Source: Maridesulfovibrio bastinii DSM 16055
GTDB lineage: Bacteria > Desulfobacterota > Desulfovibrionia > Desulfovibrionales > Desulfovibrionaceae
DNA: 64,000 nt
Direction: 5' to 3'
Assembly (NCBI RefSeq): GCF_000429985.1
Contig: NZ_KE387014.1
Coordinates: 263,524 to 327,523 of the forward strand
The notes under the pieces are model-generated. The model did not search any database and was not told where the DNA came from. It saw only the letters and a list, made by a program, of their open reading frames with translations. This document shows, piece by piece, positions 44,196 through 53,093 of the stretch (within the stretch, counting starts at the first letter, position 1; every line of letters starts with the position of its first letter). A program made the position numbers and the translations under genes.

Positions 44196-45941
44196 CTAAG
44201 ACCCGATAACAACATCACTGAATCTTCCGACACCGTACTCGCGTCTTCTGGAAAATCTTTCAGGACTTGGTCCGATTATCTGCAATTCGGGCTGACGTGA
44301 CTGCACATCAAGAGCAATACGCATTTCTTTTGTGCAGCCGGTAGAATAAGTAGCATCTTTACCTGCCCAGACAGGCGGAACTTTTTTCTGCATCAACTCA
44401 AAACTTTTTTCAATATCACCATAGCTTTGAAATCTCCATACTGAGATATATCCGCTGCGCTGCACACGTTCCCACATATACATAAGGTCATCGGCATCCA
44501 TACCTTCCTCAAAATGTTCGGCAGGATTTATAATATATGTACCGTCCAGTCTGCTGCGCAGATATTTAACAAAAGTATTCAGGATGTTTATAGCCGTATC
44601 AACCTGTCCGGGAATACTGCCGACTATGGCACTGTAAAACATAACTGTTTTGCCATCGCCACGGGCTTTCTGCATTTCAGCTATAATTTCATCAGCTTTG
44701 GCTCTGATTTCAGACTCGCTTATCTGCCGGACTGACTCGGATTTCGGTTTAAATTCAATCCTGAATCTGCCGTCATCCTTGCGGAAAAATGATATGACAT
44801 CACGGGTGAACCCATGAGAATTTCTTACCAGCCTGCGGCTGTTGCCGTATCCTCTGGCAAGAATAAGATCAGACTCTTTCCATGCCCGGGCAAAGGTAAC
44901 ACTGCATCTGATAAGATTCAGGCGTTCACGGGTGCCGTCAGAGATAACAACAAAGGGGTTCTCTCTAAGTGTCGCAAGGAGGCCGTTTTTACTGATACGG
45001 TCTTCGGTAAGGAAATAAGCGTCCTTGAGCGCCTCAGCCAGAGCAGGGTTGTTTTCCCTGTCCCAGAATGTGGTCTTGTCAAAGCAGAAACCTTCTTTCA
45101 ATGACAGAACAACGTTATGGCCCTGCCGGATAAGTGACCGGATAATTAACAGATCGACCATGAGACTTCCGCAGTCACCGGGCAGGTAAAGAATCTTCAT
45201 TCCCGAACGCTTATTTTTAAAAATCTCACGCATGGCCGAATAATCAGGTTTATCTGCTGAATAAGCCGATGAATAGCGATGCCAGTCATCATGAAAAAGA
45301 TCATCCCTCCAGGCATCCGGCAAAGTGGAAAGCCTTAAAAGGCGGCCAAGTTCAATCATATCCAGTTCAAAGCGCATGTCAGCAAGGCATTCACACTTCA
45401 GGGGAGGATACGGACAGGCTTTCATCACACTAGTGAAGAAATCGCTTTCCACGTACTTTACGCCATGATTGAAAAGGTGGCTTTTGCGTTCGGTGTACGG
45501 ATCATCGAGTCCGCTGTGTGCAAGAAAAATTGTTATCATCCCTTTCAGCAGCCGCCACGGGATGAGAATTGTCGAATCAAGAGCCTGACGGAATTTAAGA
45601 CGGCAAAGCCCTAAGATAAGTCTACGCCGGTATCTCTCAGTCACATGGGTACACACAAGACGGGTGAACAGTTTCCATATCTGCGCATACTCCACATTAA
45701 GTTCTTCTATTTTTCCGGGAGTAATAAGCCGTCTGAACTGCCAGTCTGAACATGGAGCGAAAACCTGACCATCTTCAAGAGCAACCATAAAACGCAGCTG
45801 CTCCGGGGAAGCATTTTTAAGCGGGTCCAGAAAATGCTCCAGATTATTTGAGGTCATAAAATATAAAAGCCATGCATCAACATGCGGGTCGGTTCCATAT
45901 TTGATATCTTTAATAGAAGAAAATTCAGGCAGTTTGGCCAC
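44196..45941 (-). CDS. Conserved protein of unknown function with an ARMT1/DUF89-like core
   Basis: A 581-residue soluble protein. Residues about 246-370 carry a pattern that resembles the ARMT1/DUF89 carbohydrate-phosphatase or methyltransferase-like fold: ILYLPGDCGSLMVDLLII (compare DNAGE...D...LI), VVISDGT near 332-337, and SDLILARGYGN (357-367; compare DLVIAKGQGN). The N-terminal 240 residues are helical and Cys-rich in places (CPYPPLKCEC). The C-terminus from about 420 to 560 is another alpha/beta part. Lies between nadK and mltA with a gap of only 5 bp to nadK, so co-transcribed. The fold assignment is from memory of motifs and is tentative; function unknown. Confidence 0.55.
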   Translation of the reverse strand: MAKLPEFSSIKDIKYGTDPHVDAWLLYFMTSNNLEHFLDPLKNASPEQLRFMVALEDGQVFAPCSDWQFRRLITPGKIEELNVEYAQIWKLFTRLVCTHVTERYRRRLILGLCRLKFRQALDSTILIPWRLLKGMITIFLAHSGLDDPYTERKSHLFNHGVKYVESDFFTSVMKACPYPPLKCECLADMRFELDMIELGRLLRLSTLPDAWRDDLFHDDWHRYSSAYSADKPDYSAMREIFKNKRSGMKILYLPGDCGSLMVDLLIIRSLIRQGHNVVLSLKEGFCFDKTTFWDRENNPALAEALKDAYFLTEDRISKNGLLATLRENPFVVISDGTRERLNLIRCSVTFARAWKESDLILARGYGNSRRLVRNSHGFTRDVISFFRKDDGRFRIEFKPKSESVRQISESEIRAKADEIIAEMQKARGDGKTVMFYSAIVGSIPGQVDTAINILNTFVKYLRSRLDGTYIINPAEHFEEGMDADDLMYMWERVQRSGYISVWRFQSYGDIEKSFELMQKKVPPVWAGKDATYSTGCTKEMRIALDVQSRQPELQIIGPSPERFSRRREYGVGRFSDVVIGS

Positions 45942-45946
45942 TTTGT

Positions 45947-46798
45947 CTACTCCGAGATAAAACCTTTACTTCTGAGTTTTGCGAAAAAAGTATCTTTCTT
46001 TATCCTTGCCAGCAGCAGGTCTTTTTTGCTGCGATTAACTATAATTCTGTATCCGCTGCTTAAGGGATACGGCACTCTTCCGTCCTCAGTCAGATAAACA
46101 TCTCCACTGGTTTCTGAAATATCAATAGTCAGCGGGTCGGTCACCGGGAGAACCATGGGACGCATACCATTAAGGAAAGGACAGACGGGAGTAAGGCAGA
46201 AAACACCTACCTCGGGATGGACCAGAGGACCACCGGCCGAGACATTGTAAGCAGTTGAACCGTTCGGAGTTGAGACAATCAGACCATCAGCGCGAAGATT
46301 CCTGATCCACTGGCCCTGCCAGCCGACATCAAAAGAAATAATTCTTGCTACAGCTCCTCTGGAAATAACCAGATCATTAACGGCGATTCCTTTGGCGACA
46401 ATATTATTGCCGTGCTGAATCTCATAAGAAAAAGCAATTCTTCTGGAGATATCAAGCTGTCCGGCAAGATACTGCTCCATAGCAGTTTCCCAATCTTCTC
46501 TAGGAGCTTCGGCCAGAAAGCCGACTCTACCGTGATTTACCCCGAGCACAGGCACTCCCCAATCCAAAACCTGTCCGGCAGTACTTATATATGTACCGTC
46601 TCCACCAAGGACGACAACAAGGTCGCACCCTTTGCGGTAACGGACCACATCAACCCGTGCAGGAGGCTCGGGATGCTGAACGATAACCGACGGCACATTT
46701 CTTTCTTCAAGCCAACATGCTATGGTTTCAGCAAGAGCATTGGCTTCGCCCCCTCCGGCTTTGGTTACGATAAGTACTGATTTATTTTCTGACGACAT
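45947..46798 (-). CDS. nadK: NAD kinase
   Basis: A 283-residue ATP-NAD kinase that makes NADP. Signature GGDGT (VVLGGDGTYIS), NHGRVGFLAE, and the second motif TPNGSTAYNVSAGGPLVHP are all present. The start ATG at 46798 has GGGAGA 9 nt upstream; an in-frame ATG at 46831 would add 11 residues and has no clear ribosome site. Heads the short nadK - unknown - mltA series. Confidence 0.95.
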   Translation of the reverse strand: MSSENKSVLIVTKAGGGEANALAETIACWLEERNVPSVIVQHPEPPARVDVVRYRKGCDLVVVLGGDGTYISTAGQVLDWGVPVLGVNHGRVGFLAEAPREDWETAMEQYLAGQLDISRRIAFSYEIQHGNNIVAKGIAVNDLVISRGAVARIISFDVGWQGQWIRNLRADGLIVSTPNGSTAYNVSAGGPLVHPEVGVFCLTPVCPFLNGMRPMVLPVTDPLTIDISETSGDVYLTEDGRVPYPLSSGYRIIVNRSKKDLLLARIKKDTFFAKLRSKGFISE

Positions 46799-47031
46799 GG
46801 GGTCTTCTCCCGAAATACACTGGTGCACCATTCTTTATACTATAAAAGTAATCTCAAACGGTGCCGGAAAAAGCGACCGCTCAAAAATCATTTAATTTTT
46901 ACATAATATCTGCGAAATCCATTAAGACCGGATTACGCGCCCAAACAGTAGTTTAAAGACGGTCAATATTCAACAACACTTTGTCCGTCCACAGCTTTTA
47001 AAAAATTTATTAATTTTTTGGGATCAGACTA

Positions 47032-47059
47032 TAAAGTCATTACAGGATGTGGCCGATAA
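47032..47059 (+). promoter_or_regulatory. Sigma-28 (FliA) promoter of the flgM transcription unit
   Basis: TAAAGTCA, 12 nt, then GCCGATAA. The consensus is TAAAGTTT-N11-GCCGATAA: 6 of 8 matches in the -35 box and 8 of 8 in the -10 box. Placed 24 bp before the start codon at 47084, leaving a short leader. Known: flgM is often under its own target sigma factor. Confidence 0.78.
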
Positions 47060-47083
47060 CATGAATAAGGAGAATTACAATTT

Positions 47084-47500
47084 ATGGCTAACAGTCCCGC
47101 AGAAATTCGAAACATGCTGCGCACTTACGGTAAGCAGCTAAGCAGCGCGAAGAGACTCGCGAGATTCAGGCGTGCCCTGAAGATCTCGGACTCTCAGGAT
47201 GCTGTTTCCATCTCGCGTCAAGCCAAGCGCAGAGAGATGGTCGAAAAAATTTCTCGGGAAATTATCGAAAATCTCATCGTTGCGGGTTCAGAAAATCCGG
47301 TAGTGACCGATATAGTAGACCAGTTGGAACTGGATTTCGGAGAAAGATACTATTTCGAGTATCCGCTGGACGGCGGAGACGTCCAGATTTTAAAGGAAAC
47401 TCCGGATGGAGTAATTGATCTTCCTTCAGCCGAAAAGGCACAGGTAATGAACCGCCTCTGGGAGATCACACTGGACAAGGTTGACGCAACCATGCTCTGA
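47084..47500 (+). CDS. FlgM-associated small protein (DVU0524-like family)
   Basis: A 138-residue, charged, mainly helical protein with a basic N-terminal half (RLARFRRALKIS, RQAKRREMVEKISREIIENL) and a more acidic C-terminal half. I recognise the arrangement as the Desulfovibrio protein found directly before flgM. No enzyme motif. AAGGAG precedes the ATG by 11 nt. The sigma-28 promoter right upstream and the flgM gene 64 bp downstream imply a late flagellar role, perhaps in handling FlgM or FliA. That is inference. Confidence 0.72.
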   Translation: MANSPAEIRNMLRTYGKQLSSAKRLARFRRALKISDSQDAVSISRQAKRREMVEKISREIIENLIVAGSENPVVTDIVDQLELDFGERYYFEYPLDGGDVQILKETPDGVIDLPSAEKAQVMNRLWEITLDKVDATML

Positions 47501-47563
47501 TAAAGCCCGATGTTAATGCAGCTAAAGTCATCCGGCAGAAAAGAATGAGCATTGGAGGGGATT

Positions 47564-47869
47564 ATGAAGATAAACAAGTACACCGGTCAGCAGATCAGGG
47601 CTTACGACCAGAAGATTCGTGAAGCCAAGACTGAATCCGGAAAGCAGAGCAATGCACAAAAGTCTACAGCCGCAACAACAGACACCATAAATGTTTCATC
47701 GCAGGCCAGACTTCTTGGTGAAGCACGTCTTTCAGCAGCGGAAGCCCCCGACACAAGGGAATCTAAGGTGAACGAACTTAGAGAAAAGGTCCGCAACGGA
47801 ACCTATCGCCCTGATATCAAAAAGACTGCCATGAATCTTGTCAGGGACGAGATAGATTTTCTATCCTGA
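47564..47869 (+). CDS. flgM: Anti-sigma-28 factor FlgM
   Basis: A 101-residue anti-sigma factor. The N-terminal half is polar and disordered in type (KSTAATTDTINVSSQARLLGEAR). The C-terminal helical region ESKVNELREKVRNGTYRPDIKKTAMNLVRDEIDF is the FliA-binding part and the FlgM signature. FlgM holds FliA inactive until the hook is complete and is then exported. ATG at 47564 follows GGAGGGG; a TTG 12 nt earlier is in frame but unlikely. Confidence 0.93.
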   Translation: MKINKYTGQQIRAYDQKIREAKTESGKQSNAQKSTAATTDTINVSSQARLLGEARLSAAEAPDTRESKVNELREKVRNGTYRPDIKKTAMNLVRDEIDFLS

Positions 47870-47889
47870 TTTTATAATTTAAAATCAGG
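47865..47889. terminator. Hairpin between convergent flgM and fliW
   Basis: Ten-bp stem CCTGATTTTA / TAAAATCAGG with a 5-nt loop, overlapping the flgM stop codon. There is no T-run on either side, so it may be a weak terminator or a 3'-stabilising hairpin. Confidence 0.45.
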
Positions 47890-47918
47890 GACAAACTCCC
47901 GGCTAAAAGCAGTTTAAT

Positions 47919-48371
47919 CTATTTTAAATCTTCAGCAGCCGGGCAGTAATGTGTTGGATATTTTGAATCAACCTGAGGAATCTGCAACCCTTTTTTAGCG
48001 ACATAGTTGATAACAATCGGACCACTGAGATTTAAAGTGGTCTGTTCCGGCTTGCCTTTTGGAATGGTAACAGTGACAAGCACAGCAATCTGGCGGATGT
48101 TATCCACCCTGAGAATCCTTTTTTCAGCTTCACTCAGACGAATCTCATACTCTTCAAGAAAAGAATACGGATCGGCGACAAGAAGTCCGAGGTTAGGATC
48201 TTCAAGACTTTGCAACAGCATAAAAGGAGAATCTTCACGCACACGAATGAGTGTGAAATCCCTTTTGTCATCAAAGCCGATCAGCCCGCGGGAAAAATAG
48301 ATAATGGAATCATCCATAATCTCTCTTTCACCAAGACGTGTACGGATTACTTTTTTTCTTTCTTTTGCCAT
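47919..48371 (-). CDS. fliW: Flagellar assembly factor FliW
   Basis: A 150-residue FliW, which binds CsrA and flagellin and so links flagellin translation to export. Recognised by [43 protein letters not shown] and [24 protein letters not shown]. The gene overlaps the csrA 3' end by 25 nt, so the two partners are translationally linked. Confidence 0.95.
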   Translation of the reverse strand: MAKERKKVIRTRLGEREIMDDSIIYFSRGLIGFDDKRDFTLIRVREDSPFMLLQSLEDPNLGLLVADPYSFLEEYEIRLSEAEKRILRVDNIRQIAVLVTVTIPKGKPEQTTLNLSGPIVINYVAKKGLQIPQVDSKYPTHYCPAAEDLK

Positions 48372-48586
48372 AACTCGGTCGCAGCAAAAAGGTCCTGCTG
48401 GCTGGTTTCAAGAGCAAGACGGTTTTGTTCTTTGATCTTGAGGTAAACTTCTTCTCTATAGACAGTAGTTTCTTCCGGTATCTCAAGGCCGAGCTTAATC
48501 TGTCTGCCCTGCACACTGAGAACCGTTATTTTGATATTGTCATCGAGGTATAAAGCTTCCCCCGGTCTACGGGTCAGAATCAGCAT
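48347..48586 (-). CDS. csrA: Carbon storage regulator CsrA
   Basis: A 79-residue RNA-binding translational regulator. [36 protein letters not shown] and VYREEVY are the conserved core, including the strand-1 and strand-5 Arg residues that contact GGA motifs in RNA. The C-terminus is about 15-20 residues longer than in enteric CsrA and ends in KKEKK; such extensions are usual in FliW-regulated CsrA. The upstream 215 bp hold no other gene and contain its likely promoter. Confidence 0.95.
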   Translation of the reverse strand: MLILTRRPGEALYLDDNIKITVLSVQGRQIKLGLEIPEETTVYREEVYLKIKEQNRLALETSQQDLFAATELWQKKEKK

Positions 48587-48801
48587 ATTTCTGTATCTGT
48601 AGTAATCCCAATAGATGGTTTGTTTTCAGTAATGCGATCTGAAACCACTTTTCACCCGCATTTCTATCTCTTAGCCCACTAAAGACTCTAACCGCAAGCC
48701 TTTTCATACTTTTTTACTTTTGCAAAAAAAGAAAACAGCTCCCGCAAGCCTTGCTGTGGTTAAACAGATTATACTGATATACCGGACATTTTTATCAGCT
48801 G

Positions 48802-50355
48802 CTAAACATAATCCATAAGGTTCATCTTCATGATAACAGAAGAAGATTTCAAAACAGCCTGATAAGCTATCTGCTGCTGAGACAACTGGGTCATCAGCTC
48901 TCCGATATCAGCATCCTCTATGTTTGAAATTCTTTCCTTCTCGTTTATTTCAAGATTTGAAAGAACGTTATCAGCAACCTGTAATCTTTTTTCTCTACCA
49001 CCGACATCAGCGGTTCTGGTTAAAACATGCTGCTGCGACGCATTCAGGTCCGCAAGGCACTTCTGCACCCCGCTCTGATTGTTTGTTTCAAGAAAAGCAA
49101 CCAGATTCCCCATTGTTTCAAAAAGATTCTCGCTTGGTGAAGCATTACTCAAAAGCATACTGTTATCAGAAAAAACAGTGGACTCGGAGCTGGCTCCGTT
49201 GGCTTTATATATACCGCCAAAAATATCCTTGCCAACATCATTGACTCTTACTGTCTCATTTTCCTGAATCTGAAAATCTATTGCGGCCATGTCCGGCTTG
49301 ATTATGAACTGCGCACCTGACGCAAGGGAGTTGACTCCAGCGTTGGATGCAATAGTCAAAGTTCCACCGGGTACTATGAGAACAGCGTTGGAAGCTGTTC
49401 CGTCAGCACTTTTGGAGTTACCCTCTGTCCATGTGGTTCCGCCGTCCATACTGAAAGAATACTTTATCTCGCTGGCAAGATCTGTCGCTTCATCAATACG
49501 CACCACGACATTCTTTGAAAACGCTCCTTCAGCTTCAGTATTACCACCGGCAAGAGTTGTCTTGATACCGTTTACAGTGGCACCGTCTTCATCATCACCC
49601 ATATACCTTGCGGTGGGACGGACCCAGAGCCACGTACCTTCCGTATCATTGGTATTGTCAGGATCATTGGCCCTTACCGGAGTATTATCTTCCAGATCAA
49701 GGGTGACCCCATCAAGATCAAGGGTTGTATCAGGGGGTGTGAGCTGCTTCTCGACAAAGGTATCTCCACCATCTTTAGAAAAACGGTAATTCAGAGGATC
49801 ATGTCCCACGTTTCCGGAATTCGTAAACTGAATGACAATACTTTTGCTTGAAGCACCCTGAATGGAAAACTGCTTTGAGCTGACATTGGCATCATTTGTA
49901 GTCATCCATAAAGTTTCTTCAAAAGCATTCTGGTCAACTTTATGACCGGCATAAATGCTTTTACCATCGAACTCAGTATTTCCAAGACTCACAAGCTGCT
50001 GAAAAAGCTGTCTTACTTCATAGCTGACCTGTTCACGGTTATCAGCAGTCATACTGCCTGTAGAGGCCTGCTCAGCGATTTCCTTGGCTCTTGTGATTAT
50101 GGTTGAAACCTGACTTAAAGTGGTATCTGAGAGGTTGAGCCATCCTTTAGCGGTATCGATATTGTCACGATACTGACTTACAGATGCGAGGGCTTCACGG
50201 TGATCCAGAATACGGGCCATACCCACTGGATTATCAGAGGGTTTGTTCACGTCCTTCTGGGTCTGGCTCTTGATATTAGTCTCAACAAGATCAGTAAGTG
50301 ACCTGTTCATGTTGGACACGTATGTATTGAAAAGCATGCGTTGTGAAACTCTCAT
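48802..50355 (-). CDS. flgL: Flagellar hook-filament junction protein 2, FlgL
   Basis: A 517-residue flagellin-like junction protein; longer than FlgL of enterics (about 317) because of a central insertion of roughly residues 150-380. The N-terminus MRVSQRMLFNTYVSNMNRS and the C-terminus GELMTQLSQQQIAYQAVLKSSSVIMKMNLMDYV form the conserved coiled-coil ends. The insertion holds two Asp-box-like motifs, SKDGGDTF (193-200) and SMDGGTTW (302-309). It lies 36 bp after flgK. Confidence 0.93.
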   Translation of the reverse strand: MRVSQRMLFNTYVSNMNRSLTDLVETNIKSQTQKDVNKPSDNPVGMARILDHREALASVSQYRDNIDTAKGWLNLSDTTLSQVSTIITRAKEIAEQASTGSMTADNREQVSYEVRQLFQQLVSLGNTEFDGKSIYAGHKVDQNAFEETLWMTTNDANVSSKQFSIQGASSKSIVIQFTNSGNVGHDPLNYRFSKDGGDTFVEKQLTPPDTTLDLDGVTLDLEDNTPVRANDPDNTNDTEGTWLWVRPTARYMGDDEDGATVNGIKTTLAGGNTEAEGAFSKNVVVRIDEATDLASEIKYSFSMDGGTTWTEGNSKSADGTASNAVLIVPGGTLTIASNAGVNSLASGAQFIIKPDMAAIDFQIQENETVRVNDVGKDIFGGIYKANGASSESTVFSDNSMLLSNASPSENLFETMGNLVAFLETNNQSGVQKCLADLNASQQHVLTRTADVGGREKRLQVADNVLSNLEINEKERISNIEDADIGELMTQLSQQQIAYQAVLKSSSVIMKMNLMDYV

Positions 50356-50391
50356 AAGCCTTCTCCGTTACCGTATTCTCAAAAAGAGAAC

Positions 50392-52527
50392 CTAATTTTT
50401 AAGCCCCAGCACAGTCTGAAGCATCTGATCCGCGGTTGTAATAAGCTTTGCCGCGGCAGTGTATGAATGCTGAAATTTTATAAGATTGCTCATTTCCTCA
50501 TCAAGATTGACTCCGGCAACCTCCTGCTGTTTGTCATCAAGGTCTGTTGCAAGCGTGTTCTGATAATTGTAATTAAATTTAGCATTTGCAGTATCAGAAC
50601 CAACTGCGGCTACTGTGGAATCGTAATATTCAATCAGAGTCTGTCTTGAGGTTCCGTCAAAGGCGGTGGTGATGGCGATATCACTTTTACTCATTTCCAT
50701 TATTGCCAATGCGGAAGAGTTGTCACCGGCGTTTGCTTCACCAGCTCCGTTAACATGCCCTGCGTTGATATGATTCAAGTTATTGTTGGCTTCCGGGTTC
50801 AGACCGACATCTCTGGTCGTGCTGCCGCTCAGATAGGTGTTAAGTCCCAATGCGGCATATAATCCGGAAGTATCCGTACCCATCTGAAACTCGTAACCGT
50901 CTTTAGCTTTCAACTGTAATTTATGGTTAACAACAGACGCATCGACATACGTACCGAAGGTATTATTAATAGCCGTGGCAACATCATTAATAGAATGCTG
51001 CGAAGGATCAAAAGTCTCACTGCCCGGAGGAACTATGCTTGAAAAATCAATGGGTCCGAATGATGCTGCAGAAGCAAGTTCACCGGTAGTCTTGTTATAA
51101 AAATACATTTCCGAACTGCCTGAAGTCAGTTTATCGGCATAAGGCAGTCCTGAAGCACCGCTTCCCAGAGCACGGTCATCAGTTGTGACCGAGTAGGTTC
51201 CTTCCATAGAGTTATAGGCTTCAAGCCCGGCTCCCTGAGAATGAATGCGGTTTATCTGCCAGACAATTTCCTTTGTCATGGCATCCATGCGTTCTTTATA
51301 ACGTCCGACATTGTAGTCTCTAAAAGTGAGATAACCGGCAAGAGATCCGCCAACCAGCCTTTTGGAATCATCCTGACCGCTGAAACTTATCTGCGGGGTG
51401 ATGTTTTCCTTGGTGGAAGTATTTCTAACCCAGTAAACTCCGCTTTTAGGCACAATGTTAAATTTGTCACCCTTGGTAAAATTCTGAGTCGGGTTTCCGG
51501 CAGAATCGTCAGCGGTTCCAAACCAGACTTTGACGCCGTCAACATCTATTGCCTGATCTTCACCACGGGCGTAGAAAAGTCTCTCATTACCATCCTCATC
51601 CTTCAGCCAGGTCTTGCCTCCATCAAGAGAGACCCTGAACTGGGCTGCACCGGAACCGGAACTGACACCCTTTCCTGAATCCGTAACTTCAAGAGTGTAT
51701 TCAAAGTCACTTGAGCCATCGAAATAGACCTCACCGTCAAAATTTGATCCCGGAGTGAGGTTGTTCTGGGACTGAGGACCGTCGTAGGAAAGAGAAAAAG
51801 CCTTGTCACCGTCTACCAGAGTCTGTCCGGCTTTGGTAAGCAGAGTGATATTGCCCTTTCCATTATCAACCATGGTTGTATCCATGATTTTGGAAAGGTC
51901 ACGAACCAGTCTGGCACGTTCATCATAAAGTGAATTAGGATTGTTCTGACCGTCAACCTGATCCACGTTGATACGTTTGTTAATATCAGCAATACGTTTC
52001 ATTATATCATTAGCACTGGAAATATCCTGCTTGATATAATCTTCAACCTGCTGCTGATAACGTTCAACGTCATCTTCCATTGAATGCAGACTGTTGATCA
52101 GATTTCTGGTGTTATCAAGAAGCTGTTCACGTGTAGATGAATCATCAGCACGCTGGCTCAAGTCCTGCCATGAATTAAAAAAAGCACTCAGGGTGGAGTT
52201 TAACCCATAACCGCTTGATTCGTTAAAGATGCTCTCAACACTGCTTAAATTCTGATAAAGTGCATCCCATCTACTGGTCATGGAAGACTTGTCATTATAG
52301 CTGTTTTCCACAAACTGATCGAAATTTCTGTATACTTCAGCGGCCCTGACTCCGGTGCCGAGCTGTCCCGGCCTCCAGTCAAGTGAGATATTTTCCTCAA
52401 GCCTAACCTTACGGCGGGAGTAGCCCTCGGTATTGACATTGGATATATTGTCACCGGTGACCTGAATGGCAGACTGGGAGGCAAAAAGAGCTCCCGTGCC
52501 CATATTGAGGAGAGAGTTAACACCCAT
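50392..52527 (-). CDS. flgK: Flagellar hook-filament junction protein 1, FlgK
   Basis: A 711-residue hook-associated protein. N-terminal flagellar rod/hook motif SQSAIQVTGDNISNVNTEGYSRRKV and C-terminal VNLDEEMSNLIKFQHSYTAAAKLITTADQMLQTVLGL. The central region, about 250-590, is expanded and has an Asp-box-like SLDGGKTW (300-307), the same kind of motif seen in FlgL. Starts directly after flgN. Confidence 0.95.
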   Translation of the reverse strand: MGVNSLLNMGTGALFASQSAIQVTGDNISNVNTEGYSRRKVRLEENISLDWRPGQLGTGVRAAEVYRNFDQFVENSYNDKSSMTSRWDALYQNLSSVESIFNESSGYGLNSTLSAFFNSWQDLSQRADDSSTREQLLDNTRNLINSLHSMEDDVERYQQQVEDYIKQDISSANDIMKRIADINKRINVDQVDGQNNPNSLYDERARLVRDLSKIMDTTMVDNGKGNITLLTKAGQTLVDGDKAFSLSYDGPQSQNNLTPGSNFDGEVYFDGSSDFEYTLEVTDSGKGVSSGSGAAQFRVSLDGGKTWLKDEDGNERLFYARGEDQAIDVDGVKVWFGTADDSAGNPTQNFTKGDKFNIVPKSGVYWVRNTSTKENITPQISFSGQDDSKRLVGGSLAGYLTFRDYNVGRYKERMDAMTKEIVWQINRIHSQGAGLEAYNSMEGTYSVTTDDRALGSGASGLPYADKLTSGSSEMYFYNKTTGELASAASFGPIDFSSIVPPGSETFDPSQHSINDVATAINNTFGTYVDASVVNHKLQLKAKDGYEFQMGTDTSGLYAALGLNTYLSGSTTRDVGLNPEANNNLNHINAGHVNGAGEANAGDNSSALAIMEMSKSDIAITTAFDGTSRQTLIEYYDSTVAAVGSDTANAKFNYNYQNTLATDLDDKQQEVAGVNLDEEMSNLIKFQHSYTAAAKLITTADQMLQTVLGLKN

Positions 52528-52528
52528 A

Positions 52529-53008
52529 TCAGAGCCTTCCGTTAATTAATGAAGGATTAGGAGTTGAAACTTCATATCTTCCGCGAGCGGAATAAACATT
52601 CTGATTTTTAGGCTGAATCTCCTTATGGAGAAAACTCAGCAAAGACTGGCTCTGCTTGAGAAGAGCTTCGGCAAGCTGCTGGTTTTTTGTAGCCTGCACC
52701 GCACAGAGCTGTTCAAGCTTATCAATCTCAGCGACCTTACCTTCCATGTATTCACGGTCCGCATCATCAAGCTGAGGAAGAATCTGACCAAGGCGGGCAG
52801 CAGAACTGTCCACCCTTTTGATAATCCCTCTTAAGGACATGCGTTCGGAAGCAATCTGCCTCATAAGCTCCTGTATGATGAATTCTATCTGGGTCACGCT
52901 CTGAGGTTTTCTGTTCATCAGGCGGGAAAATTCTTCCTCAAGAAGGGTACCAAGCAAGGCTACAGCCTTTGACTGGCGATTAAGATTTTCTTTTATGAGC
53001 TTCAGCAT
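52529..53008 (-). CDS. flgN: FlgN-like flagellar export chaperone
   Basis: A 159-residue helical, coiled-coil protein (two long helices, 1-70 and 75-130) located between flgJ and flgK. FlgN binds the C-termini of FlgK and FlgL and brings them to the export gate. Sequence conservation of this family is low, so the call rests on size, helical pattern (LLEEEFSRLMNRKP) and position. Confidence 0.8.
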   Translation of the reverse strand: MLKLIKENLNRQSKAVALLGTLLEEEFSRLMNRKPQSVTQIEFIIQELMRQIASERMSLRGIIKRVDSSAARLGQILPQLDDADREYMEGKVAEIDKLEQLCAVQATKNQQLAEALLKQSQSLLSFLHKEIQPKNQNVYSARGRYEVSTPNPSLINGRL

Positions 53009-53093
53009 ACCCTTCTCCCGCTTAATATAACTTTGTTTTAGAACAGCTTTTTAAATATTGTTCCGATACAAAAAAACGTATTTTTTTCCGCTT

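Noticed and set aside
51131-51140. TTATCGGC within flgK as a minus-strand sigma-28 promoter
   Set aside because: No matching -35 element at the right spacing, and it is inside the coding sequence.
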